DNA from: Boesenbergia rotunda
Taxonomy: Eukaryota; Streptophyta; Magnoliopsida; Zingiberales; Zingiberaceae
Assembly (NCBI GenBank): GCA_024364735.1
Contig: JAGFNQ010000289.1
Coordinates: 747,750-811,749 of the forward strand
Direction: 5' to 3'
Length of the DNA: 64,000 nucleotides
Shown here: positions 55,567-64,000 of the stretch, piece after piece
Layout: each line of letters begins with the position of its first letter
How positions within the stretch are numbered: the first letter of the stretch is position 1
Position numbers and translations under genes: made by a program
Notes under the pieces: generated by a model
Told to the model about the DNA's origin: nothing
The model's database searches: none
What the model saw: the letters and a program-made list of their open reading frames with translations, nothing else

Positions 55567-56594
55567 TTAAAGCATTTAATATCTCTATTTCTTGATGGTT
55601 GGAGGGGTTCCTTTCCCTTGACCAATGGAGAGCTTGCATCTTTATTCTTTGGAAAATCGGGCTTTTTCTTTGATTCAACTTTATCATCTCTTTTGTTCCA
55701 ACTAGATTTCCAATTTGACGAATGCGAACTTTGCCCCCCATGCTTGTTTGATCCCTTCTTTTTGAGTTGTCTTTCAACTTTCATGGACATATGCACCATG
55801 TCTTCAAGCTCCACATAATGTTGTAACTCCACTACATTTGCAATTTCTTGATTTAAACCTTGTAAAAATCGTGCCATGGTTGCTTCTCGGTCCTCCTCCA
55901 CATTGGCTCGAATCATGGCAATTTCCATCTCTTTGTGGTATTCCTCCACAGTCTTGGATCCTTGTGTGAGACTTTGTAACCGTTGATACAAATCCCGATA
56001 GTAATGTGTTGGGATGAATCTCTTTCTCATAATAGTCTTCATCTCCTCCCAACTACCAACGGGTCTCTCTTTGTTTCTTCTCCTGCTTAGAATAATTTGA
56101 TCCCACCAAATAATTGCATAATCAACAAATTCAACGGCAGCGAGTTTTACCTTCTTTTCTTCAGAATAGTTGTGACAATCAAATACTAATTCCACTTTCT
56201 TTTCCCACTCCAAATAGGCTTTAGGATCACTTTTGCCTTGAAATGAAGGAATCCTCATCTTGATATTTCCCAAGTTTCTATCCACATGATCATTCATCCT
56301 TCCTCTTCTACCACTAACTCGAGCATGATCCGATCTGCCACTTGAAGCTCTATCATCAATGTCCTCAGATACGCCATCATCATCATCATCATGGTCAACA
56401 CGGTTATATTGTCTATCACTTCGTGAAGGAACTCTACCAACTTGTCTATGTCGCAATCCTGCAATTACAGCATCTTGTTTCTCTAATCTGTCCATAATCT
56501 GACTAAAACGGATTTCCATGCGTTCCAAGTGTTGCCTCAAAGCACGTTGATCAAGGGATTCTCTAGGTCTTCCTTCTTCTCCACTTGTCGCCAT
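55401..56594 (-). CDS. gag: Ty3/gypsy gag, unit B
   Basis: The ATG at 56594 (MATSGEEGRP) is used because the upstream codons are non-ATG. A coiled-coil start (LRQHLERMEIRFSQIMDRLE) and an acidic stretch come first. The retrotransposon gag core follows (IPSFQGKSDPKAYLEWEKK, then WEEMKTIMRKRFIPTHYY and LTQGSKTVEEYHKEME), then a basic Ser/Lys linker and a perfect zinc knuckle, CFKCLGRGHIASQC, near the C-terminus. About 35 codons after the knuckle the frame runs out because of a 1-bp loss near 55503; the polyprotein continues in the next frame from 55566. It forms the particle shell that packages element RNA. Confidence 0.88.
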   Translation of the reverse strand: MATSGEEGRPRESLDQRALRQHLERMEIRFSQIMDRLEKQDAVIAGLRHRQVGRVPSRSDRQYNRVDHDDDDDGVSEDIDDRASSGRSDHARVSGRRGRMNDHVDRNLGNIKMRIPSFQGKSDPKAYLEWEKKVELVFDCHNYSEEKKVKLAAVEFVDYAIIWWDQIILSRRRNKERPVGSWEEMKTIMRKRFIPTHYYRDLYQRLQSLTQGSKTVEEYHKEMEIAMIRANVEEDREATMARFLQGLNQEIANVVELQHYVELEDMVHMSMKVERQLKKKGSNKHGGQSSHSSNWKSSWNKRDDKVESKKKPDFPKNKDASSPLVKGKEPLQPSRNRDIKCFKCLGRGHIASQCPNKRIMILKEKVTSRLKVSPKMIVSCPHCWKVMKSIPLKVKPL

Positions 56595-56639
56595 TGAACA
56601 ACCTGTTTCACTCAAACACTCGAACTCACAAATGTTAGC

Positions 56640-57436
56640 TCTTTAAAGAACTTGAACTTAGAATTTGAGGCAAATACCTTGTAAGCGTTCGTGGACTATC
56701 AAGATTCCCAAGGGTGTTAGGACAAAAGGTAGGAATTCAAGACAAAAAGTGAAAATTGCAGAATTGAAAACTTGAAATAAGTGCTGAAAGGAAATTTGCC
56801 AGAATTGAATCTAGGCAAAATTGAGGATAATGCGGAAATGAAAGATAGCAAAACGTGAATTAAAGAGCTGAAAGGAAAGTTGCCAGAACTTAATCTAGGC
56901 TGCCAGAATTGAATCTAGACAACTTAAAGGAAAATGAAAGTACTTGAAATAAGAGCTGAAATGAAAGTCGCCAGAACTTAATCTAGGCTAACTTGAAATG
57001 AAATGAGAATACTTGAAATAAGAGCTGAAATAAAAGTCGCCAGAACTTAATCTAGGCTAACTTGAAATGAAATGTGAATACTAGAAATAAGAGCTGAAAT
57101 AAAAGTCGCCAGAACTTAATCTAGGCTAACTTGAAAGGAAATGACAAAAAATAAATTTGCAAATAAAGTCTCAACTTCCTTTTTTTTCAGCCTCTTTTGC
57201 TTTTTTTTTTGGCTTTTCTCTTTTTTTTTTCTTTCTACCTTCCTTTGCTTCTTTTTTTTTTTTTGCAGAATTTTTTTTCCCTCTTTTTTTTTTTGCCGAA
57301 TTTTTTTTTCCTTTCTCTCTTTTTTTTTTGAGCAACAAAGCAAGTAAGGCTTGCTAAGCAAAAGAAAGAAACAAAAATAAAATAGAGACTCAAGAACACA
57401 AAGAAAAGGATAACCAAATCGATTTAGAGCAACTAA
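56640..57436 (-). other. Leader of unit B with 69-bp repeats
   Basis: This is the same leader as in unit A. 69-bp tandem units start at 56944, 57013 and 57082, and a T-rich tract lies at 57180-57330. The long minus ORF 57116-57760 crosses the A-rich tract, primer site and LTR and is a chance ORF. Confidence 0.8.
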
Positions 57437-57449
57437 GGCTCTGATACCA
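57437..57449 (-). other. Primer binding site, unit B
   Basis: TGGTATCAGAGCC on the minus strand, two bases from the LTR terminus at 57452. Confidence 0.9.
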
Positions 57450-57451
57450 AA

Positions 57452-57920
57452 TGATGCGAACCCAAAGAGAATAAGTCTCAAGAACACACAACAAATGGAG
57501 GAAAGAGGGAAAGATAGTCTAAATCGAAAAGATGGAGTATGGAAGAAAGAAACCTCAACCCAATGCTTAGGAAGCACGAACCTTGGTATAGAGGAAGAAG
57601 AAGATAGACGCCACAACCTTGGGATGGAGGTTGATAAGTCTTGAACACCACAAGGGGATGCCTTGATAAGTTCTAGTTCAATGAAGAACCAACAAGTGAG
57701 AGCCTCACCATGTAGTAGATTGAATAAGCCAAAAATTACATGTTGTGGCCGCCACCCCATATATTTATAGCTATAGGGTGACCTAAAAACCCTAAAAGGC
57801 CAAAAGGAAGCCCATTTAGTAGAGGCCTATATAGACTACATAGGCCTATTGAGCTCTTGGCACCATTACAACCCAAATAAAGCTAGAAATTGGGTCTAAA
57901 TTGATCTCACAAAATTAACA
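57452..57920 (-). repeat. Gypsy LTR 3 (5' LTR of unit B)
   Basis: 469 bp with the same termini as LTRs 1 and 2. On its right lies the polyprotein tail of a further unit, so it is shared as well. Confidence 0.9.
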
Positions 57921-57953
57921 TATCCTTCTTACATAGACAAGAGACTAAGGATA

Positions 57954-58213
57954 CTAGTTAAGCTCATCTAAGGCTTGAATTAGGTTGACTAAGCCGTAAG
58001 ACTTGCTCTTAGTCAAACCTTCTTCAATGGTCGCTTTGGCTTTCACATCTTCAATTAGCACATAAATTGCTTCTTTCATCTTTTTAGCCTTAGCCCTTGT
58101 AATTGGGCCCCCTTTGATGCATAATGGATCATCAACATCTTCTAAAGTGGGTTGAGCATGATCCATATCGTTAGCTTGTTGGGCAACTTGTTCACGTCCT
58201 TTGTCTCCATCAT
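57954..58213 (-). pseudogene. Polyprotein tail of a third gypsy unit
   Basis: It encodes GREQVAQQANDMDHAQPT through AKATIEEGLTKSKSYG to LDELN and the stop at 57954. The upstream part is cut off at about 58213, after GATGGAGACAAAGG on the minus strand, where the 81-bp minisatellite begins. Confidence 0.88.
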
Positions 58214-58735
58214 GTACCCCGGGCATCGGCTGTACCGCGAGGTTTTAGGGTTTTGGATTTTGGTCGGGTGCGTAGGTCCCAAACCAAGCCTAAGTACCCC
58301 GGGCATTGGATGCACCGCGAGGTATTAGGGTTTTGGGTACTTGGTCGGGCGCGTAGGTCCTAAACCAAGCCTAAGTAGCCCGGGCATCGGCCGCACTGCG
58401 AGGTATTAGGGTTTTCGGTACTTGGTCGGGCGCGTAGGTCCCAGACCAAGCCTAAGTACCCCGGGCATCGGCTGCACCGCGAGGTATTAGGGTTTTGGTA
58501 CTTGGTCGGGCGCGTAGGTCCCAGACCAAGCCTAAGTACCCCGGTCATCGGCTGCATCGCGAGGTATTAGGGTTTTGGATACTTGGTCAGACGCGTAGGT
58601 CCCAGACCAAGCCTATGTACCCCGAGCATCGGCTGCACCGTGAGGTATTAGGGTTTTGGGTACTTGGTCGGGTTCGTAGGTCCCAGACCAAGCCTAAGTA
58701 CCCCGGGCATCGGCTGCACCGGGAGGTATTAGAGG
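58214..58735. repeat. Minisatellite, period 80-81 bp, about 6.5 copies
   Basis: Units begin GTACCCCGGGCATCGG at 58214, 58294, 58375, 58456, 58536, 58617 and 58698. Each contains ATTAGGGTTTTGG and GCGTAGGTCCCAGACCAAGCC. Copies differ by a few substitutions. It sits exactly between a gypsy fragment and the Tat-like relic. Confidence 0.92.
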
Positions 58736-59206
58736 TTTTTAATTCCTTGGTGGCGCATTGTCATTTTGAAAAAAACATCTCCTTTTATTACTTGATTTTG
58801 GCTACGAGAGTGCAGGGAGACACAGACAAATGTTCTAAATAAAGCGCAAATCTTACCGAGACCAGATGGGTCCGTGACCGCCGCTAGGCCGGGACCTCCT
58901 GAGTTTTCTCCCTTCTCCTCCAACTAGTCTTCCAAGCCCTTTGAGTTTTTCCGAGACTCTATTCTGACCTCTCCACTGTAACACCGTCGAGACACCAGCT
59001 GGTCTCCTCGGACTTCAATCACCCGGTCGCCTACCGGGAGCTTTATCTTTTGGTGCTAAACAGAGACCACTGCTTAGAAAGTGTTGAGCGTAGGGCGACC
59101 CAGGATGGCATTGTAGGAGGAGGGCACATCCACAATTAAGAAAGGAGTGGCCTCCGGGTTCTTTCGAGCCTATCGTTGCCCAACGAGAGTGACAAGGTGA
59201 TTTGCC
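58736..59206 (-). pseudogene. Tat/Retand-like region after the protease
   Basis: Minus-strand text at about 59060-59160 reads PFLIVDVPSSYNAILGRPTL, a conserved motif at the end of the protease in Tat-like gypsy elements. Further text resembling IEVRGDQLVSRRCY follows near 59000-59030. Stops are present and RT is not reached before the minisatellite. Confidence 0.7.
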
Positions 59207-59734
59207 CTACCGGCTGTACTCGATACCCCGTGAAACCAAATAGTGGGGTCGACACCGGAGCAGTTTATCCTTGTCTATCTGCATTTGTTCCCAAGCCTCC
59301 TTGTACAGAATGCTCACGGATCTCCCCGTGTCTACGAAGATGCACTTCACCTCATAATTGGCAATGCGGGTCACAATCACTGTGGCGTCCTCGTGGGGAG
59401 CTTCCACTTCTTCGAGGTCGGATGACCCAAAAGAGATTGTAGGGCTTGACTCCTGACTTCGGCTTGTCCCGATGGAGTAGTTTTCCAACTGCCAGGTGTA
59501 AGACTTCCTTGCCCGGTTAGAGTCCCCTCCAGTAGGTCCTCCGGAGATGACCCCTACTTGGCCCGAAGGTGGACCACGCATAGGGGCTTTGCCTTTTTGA
59601 GGATCTCTCTCTAAGGAGAGGGATCTTCGGGTCGCGGGCCCTCGACTCCTACCTCTCGATCGCGATCGAGACCGAGGTCGGACCTCGTTCTCCCCGGCAG
59701 GCCATAGCCGACGAGAAAAGCTTGGCATTGGCAA
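59207..59734 (-). pseudogene. Tat/Retand-like protease region
   Basis: A 175-codon open frame: an Arg/Ser-rich start, then VGVISGGPTGGDSNRARK and ISFGSSDLEEVEAPHEDA, then IVTRIANYEVKCIFVDTGRSVSILYKEA. The DTG is the aspartic protease active site. This string of motifs is characteristic of Tat-lineage Ty3 elements. It is separated from gag by frame breaks near 59740 and from downstream pol by stops. Confidence 0.8.
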
Positions 59735-59758
59735 CCTCCTGTGATACCCTGACTTATT

Positions 59759-60351
59759 TCATTTTCTTCGAGATTTGATATCTGCCTCCTCGCTGAACTT
59801 CTTCAAGGCGTGACACTCCTCTATGGAATGAGTCGAGCTGCTATGATAATTGTAGTACTTCGGCAATGACTCTGGCAGCTTGGTGTCTACCGTCTCCACC
59901 AGTCGGCGCCTGCCAGTCCACTGGTCCCTCCCGGGAGGAAGGTCTTTTCCCCTTGCTAGGGCTGGGGGCTCCCTTCTATCTAATCGGGGGGCTGCCGGAG
60001 GAGGGGCTCCGACTGGATCCTTGCGACGGGCGTACTGTACTACTTCCACATTGACATGCTTGATGGAGTGCCCCAGCAAATCATTGAAACTGGCGCGGGA
60101 CTTCCTCACCAAGGACCGGAAGAAGTCCCCTTTGGCGAGCCCTTGGGTACAAGCACTGACAAGTATCTCTGATTTGGCACTAGGCACGTCCTACGCCACC
60201 CGGTTGAACCTCTGGATGTACTCCTTGAGCGGTTCCTTAGGCTCCTGCTTGAGGGCAAACATGTTAAGTGTCGTCTTCTAGTAGCGATGGTTGCTCGTGA
60301 AATGGTGGAGGAAGGTTGTCTTGAACTTCGTGAAGGAGTTGATGGAACCTT
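59759..60351 (-). pseudogene. gag: Tat/Retand-like gag, C-terminal half
   Basis: This continues the gag interrupted at 60356 by a solo LTR. Just after the insertion the minus strand reads GSINSFTKFKTTFLHHF, then MFALKQEPKEPLKEYIQRFN, and after a stop near 60190 SAKSEILVSACTQGL. The open part 59759-60187 ends with a knuckle-like region YYNYHSSSTHSIEECHALK, where the first Cys of the usual CxxH..H..EC motif is Tyr. Typical Tat gag order, with at least three stops. Confidence 0.78.
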
Positions 60352-60356
60352 ATGGC
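60352..60356. repeat. Target-site duplication, left (ATGGC)
   Basis: ATGGC before TGTTGGGACC at 60357; repeated at 62636-62640. Confidence 0.9.
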
Positions 60357-62635
60357 TGTTGGGACCGGGTGCATGTTGACAAGGATACGAGTTCGTAAAA
60401 TTTTAAATTTTTACGTGCAGCGGAAGAATTTGCATAAAATAATTTCCTAAATTATTTTAACTTCGTATCTAGCATGCAACCTTATAGTGTGTTGACATAA
60501 TCATAAAATAAAACTTTGCAGAAAAGTAAACTAATTTACCAAGTACCTCGCGTAACTCGAAGTAAGGGACGAGATCCAACCGTAGCGTCCCTTGGAAGCT
60601 TCACCTCTATTCGCGTCCACGCCGAGTTCTCTTCGGGATGACTTCGCAAAGTCATGAGTTTTGTGCCGACGAGAACTACTAGATTCTCGGAAGGCACAAC
60701 TAGAAGAACAAGAGAAAAATTAGGAAACTAACCAATGAAGTAACGGAATCGAATTCCGAGAAGAGAGGAGTCGCTATCCGCTTCTTCTTCTTCTTGTTCG
60801 GGTTCTCCTTCTTCTTGATTGCTCACGCCAACTTCAAAAGGGGGAAGTTGTTTGGTGCGCCGGCCCTAAACCACTAGGGTGGGCGCCGGCCCTAGGCAAG
60901 AGAGGGAGAGGGAGAGGAGAAGAGATTAAGAGAGAGAGGGAGAGCTCTATGATAAGTTGATTGGGAATAAGGGCTAGCCTTTGGTTCCTTTATATAGTAG
61001 CAACTCCTTTGCTAAGTCTCCCTCTAAACCGAATTAACGGAATTAACGGAATTAGTTATAAGAAATTTATCTTATAAATTTTCTTATTAATTATTCCGTT
61101 TAAACCGAGTCTTTATTATAAACCAATTTATAATAAAACTAATTCTTCTTCTCTTTAAATTATGGAATAAATTTTTATAAGAAATTTATAAACTTTCTTA
61201 TTATGGAAAAATCAATTCATAATTGATTAAAATAAACCAATTCATGGATTATTTTAATCTTCCATAAAAGAATAAATTTCTATAAATTTTATTTATATAA
61301 ATTTCTTTATACAAATTTATTTATCCATAATTTATAAAATAAATCGCACTAGATTTATTTTATTAATTAAACCAAAATTAATTGGTTTTCTCCTCTTATT
61401 GTGGCCGGCCACCAAAGGGGGTTTTGACACCCTCTTTGGCCGGCCAAACCAACCCGAACCGCCGCGAATTAAACTCATTTAATTCGCCCAAAAAGCCTTC
61501 AAAAGACTTAGCCATTTTTAGCTTCCATTGCGCCTCTGATTAACTCAGATTCGACTTATTTCTCTTGATCGGAAAATCCAATTTTCAACTCGTTTTAAAT
61601 CCCTCGGATTACTCGTAGTGCGTGTGACTAAATAGGCTTTCGATTTATGTTGGCCGTCTATAATCAACCAATTATAGAACGATCATGAGTGGCACCTAGT
61701 AGTACATCATGATCCCCAATTAATCGAAAGATCAACGGTTTGATCTCAGAAGAAATTGTTCTGAAACCCTTCAGCAGCTCTAATGAATCGTGCCTCATTC
61801 CCTTCACCACCTTATACCCACTTGGTTCAGGACACGGTCTATGGTGTCAGTCCCCACTAGGCTGACTACGTCACACCTAGCCCAAGTAGTGTCTTTCTCG
61901 TCCATTGGATTTCTAATTACTCTCATGTATTTTAGAGACTCGCACTTTAAACATGATATACTCTGGCCAGAGATTTCTGAGTAACAATCCGACGATAGGC
62001 CTAGGTATACATCTCCTCGCAAGGAGTGGTGAATCCTTTGTAGGCTGTTCAAACATCTTCGGGCACTTCGGCTTATACCCAATCATCCTGGGTCCACACC
62101 TCCTTGGAGATGCTTGCTTAAGATGTTAAAGTATAAGTCTCCATGACCAAGATGACTTGAACACCGCAAGTCAAAGGAACATCGCACTTAAGCCGCAGTA
62201 AGAACTTCATTGACATATCTACATGTAGATTCCCATATGAAGTCTTACAGCTAGTCACTCCAATGAACTAGTTCCCTTAACTAGCATCCATGTTTATCTC
62301 CGAACATCCCAATGTCACCAGCCAGTGAGAATCAGCTGATTAGAGAATAACCCATGCTAGTCTCAACAGAATTGATAGTGTCCGTTTTTATCAATTCATC
62401 GACTAGGGATAATTTCAATACTTCACAATTGCACATGTAGAGATAATCACTAGTTGTGATCCCATCACAAATTCTCTTATGCTGTGAATTATATTGCGGA
62501 CATTCAGTAGATGAGTTTAAGATCCCAATCAAACACATAAAACATGTATACTCAAATAGTGAATTATCATTTATTAATATAAATGTTTACATCATAAGGC
62601 GATTGCCTTAGGACACTTCTCTCATATCACTAACA
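60357..62635 (-). repeat. Copia solo LTR inside a gypsy gag
   Basis: TGTTGGGACCGG..ATATCACTAACA flanked by ATGGC, 2279 bp, with no internal domain. In minus orientation it starts TGTTAGTGATATGAGAG, identical to the 3' LTR start at 24290, and it resembles the split LTR 25487-34539 along most of its length. A TATA box, TATATAAAG, lies on the minus strand at 60988-60996. Confidence 0.92.
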
Positions 62636-62640
62636 ATGGC
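62636..62640. repeat. Target-site duplication, right (ATGGC)
   Basis: Second copy of the pentamer at 60352-60356. Confidence 0.9.
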
Positions 62641-63400
62641 ACCCTCTGGAACCACTACTGAGCTGCTCCAGACAGGGTGTTCAAGAACACCCGACACTTC
62701 ACATCATCAGTATACTGGTGCAGGAGTGTCGCATTCTCAAATTTATAGACGTGATCCTCCGGATCCGTCTTCCCATCATACTCAGGGATCCTGGGCCCCC
62801 GGAACTACTTGGGCAAGGGGTCCTCGACAATCTCGGACGAGAAAGGGGTAGAGGGAACCTTATGGGCGGTCTTGGGTCCATCCCTCTTCCCTGATCCCTC
62901 TTTGTGCCTCTAGGCGCTGGAGGCCACCGAGTGTGCCAATTCAATGTCTCCAGGGGATTCTTTCTGAGGGCCCTAGGCTGCTCCGTCCTGTCGCCCCACC
63001 GGGGTGATGGATCTTTGGGAATGTGAGACGGAGGCTCTGGGGATCTCCTCTCTCGCCGGACCCCCTGGTTGCGGGGCAGCCTATTCAACTTGGTGCTGCT
63101 CTAGAGCTTCCTTGATGGCGTTAGCCACTAGGCGGCCAAGTTCCTCTCTTGTGAGGGTAAGGGGTTGTCCCTCCAATCCTGCCATCGGTGTTCCTTCAGG
63201 TGCTTTGCTAGTTTCCCACAGACGGCGCTAAATTTGTTCCGGAAAGAGTCGACGATGATGGCCAGGCATCGGAGCTTTGTCCTTGGGGTAGTTGCTAAAG
63301 CGGGGAGGAACTTAGGGTCCTGCGAAGCTAACATGAGCGTTAGGGGACACACCGACAGGGGTCCAGCAGAGTCCACTCCGACACTCAAGTCAGTGTCTGT
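62641..63400 (-). pseudogene. gag: Tat/Retand-like gag, N-terminal half
   Basis: On the minus strand an N-terminal open segment (63128-63388, ending LKEHRWQDWRDNPLPSQERN) is followed after stops by VPSTPFSSEIVEDPLP, RIPEYDGKTDPEDHVYKFEN and VFLNTLSGAAQ, then a stop and WF, where the solo LTR interrupts. The YDG.TDPEDH and LSGAAQ.WF motifs identify the Tat gag capsid region. The ORF 62699-63088 lies in the wrong frame and is a shadow. The element ends at about 63412, where copia LTR sequence begins. Confidence 0.78.
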
Positions 63401-63412
63401 CTAGAAGAAAAG

Positions 63413-64000
63413 TTAATTTACCAATGGGCGAGATCTATTTTGTTAGATCGATAGGCCCGGTAAGTTGGGTAATAATTTTATTTGCATGGTGTGCCGTTGA
63501 TTATTGTCGGAATCCGTGTCCTAGTGAGTCGGGATGATGATGCCCCCTTGGTGAGCTCAAAAGGATCATCATGTCAAATCTTGCAAGTGGACTATGGTCC
63601 GGCATGATGAAAAGGTTGAGTGGTAATAATCAAGGATCAAGAGAATAATTAATTTAATTATTAGTAAATTAAATTATTATTATCGGGCATTCGATATCTT
63701 AAACATGAGGAGATGGGCGACTCGTAATATGTGGAGCCCATATAAAAATATGGGGGTTGGTGAGGAAGTACAATGGATCTTTTAGTAGAATGGATCACCA
63801 TTAATGGATCGGGTTGGGATCCATTAGAGGGTCAAGAACCAACTCCTCCTCATGGTCCCTATCATAGCCCAATAAATACCCCATAGGAGTAATGAAACGA
63901 GGTTGGATGAATTAATTGAGAATTAATACGGATTAATCACAAAACCTCCCAACAACCTTCATCTACTCTCTCTCCTAGGGCTTACCTTGCGTCGTCGGTA
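63413..64000 (+). repeat. Copia LTR fragment running off the window
   Basis: It matches the LTR family of the nested copia, starting within it (counterpart near 32460) and continuing past the TATA-like AATAAATACC at 63871. The first part of the LTR is missing on the left; the right border is outside the window. Confidence 0.8.

Larger units (their letters stand above)
45359..57920 (-). mobile_element. Tandem Ty3/gypsy array sharing LTRs
   Basis: Three LTRs (45359-45827, 51268-51733, 57452-57920) separate two internal regions (A: 45828-51267; B: 51734-57451), all in minus orientation, and a further polyprotein tail follows at 57954-58213. Neighbouring units share one LTR, as expected from unequal recombination between element copies rather than separate insertions. 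A and B are nearly identical over long stretches. The lineage looks chromovirus-like, possibly CRM- or Reina-related, from the polyprotein tail and IDGGSCTN protease; that is tentative. Confidence 0.85.

Noticed and set aside
16483..57449. tRNA-Met-like words as possible tRNA genes
   Set aside because: Only the 12-17 bp primer-site match is present at each place; no cloverleaf surrounds it.
57116..57760. 214-codon minus-strand ORF with lysine-rich end
   Set aside because: It runs across an LTR, the primer site and the A-rich leader tract. The same text in unit A is interrupted, and no domain is visible.
58214..58735. Telomeric repeat
   Set aside because: TTAGGGTTTT occurs once per 81-bp unit, not in direct tandem; it is a minisatellite.

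Overview
This window is repeat-rich intergenic DNA from a flowering plant with a large genome. Almost every stretch I can assign belongs to an LTR retrotransposon: Ty1/copia and Ty3/gypsy gag-pol, plant tRNA-Met-type primer binding sites (TGGTATCAGAGC or TGGTATCAAAGC), polypurine tracts, and LTRs bounded by TG..CA with 5-bp target duplications. The LTR style makes me suspect a monocot, but nothing here proves it. I found no intact host gene, rRNA, tRNA or CRISPR array, and no cellular pathway to reconstruct. The genes relate to each other as interrupted, nested and decaying selfish elements.

Layout. 1-10.3 kb: a non-coding retroelement-like sequence occurs twice in inverted orientation (1-2680 and 8513-10300). 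Between the arms lie a broken gypsy-type ORF (PF04195-like), a gypsy LTR with an integrase tail, and a copia RT/RNase H relic. 10.3-19.2 kb: an unassigned locus is split by a complete, gag-only, SIRE-like non-autonomous element (10921-18443, target duplication GTGAG) whose gag has a single nonsense codon. 19.2-35.6 kb: a copia element lacking its 5' LTR meets an inverted relative at an ambiguous base (N, 24466). The LTR of that relative is interrupted by a second copia (27005-33989, target duplication CAATC), followed by another LTR fragment. 36-44 kb: SIRE-like elements nested three deep, with solo LTRs inside gag and inside other LTRs (duplications CTTTG, GTCTT, ACTAG). 44-58.2 kb: an inverted gypsy fragment, then a gypsy tandem array sharing LTRs (LTR-internal-LTR-internal-LTR-tail); one unit stops at a second N (50506). 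58.2-64 kb: an 81-bp minisatellite, a Tat/Retand-like gag-protease relic split by a solo LTR (duplication ATGGC), and a copia LTR fragment running off the end.

The most unusual signal is in the SIRE-like LTRs. Their U3 regions consist of short hairpin units whose stems change together while the loops stay constant, and several unrelated LTRs here carry different perfect palindromes just upstream of the predicted TATA box. Second are the assembly-relevant signs: both Ns sit at structural discontinuities, and two nearly identical gypsy copies differ mostly by single-base homopolymer indels.

Lineage names (SIRE, Tat/Retand, chromovirus-like) come from recognisable protein motifs and were not tested by phylogeny. 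LTR boundaries backed by target duplications are firm; the others are approximate.
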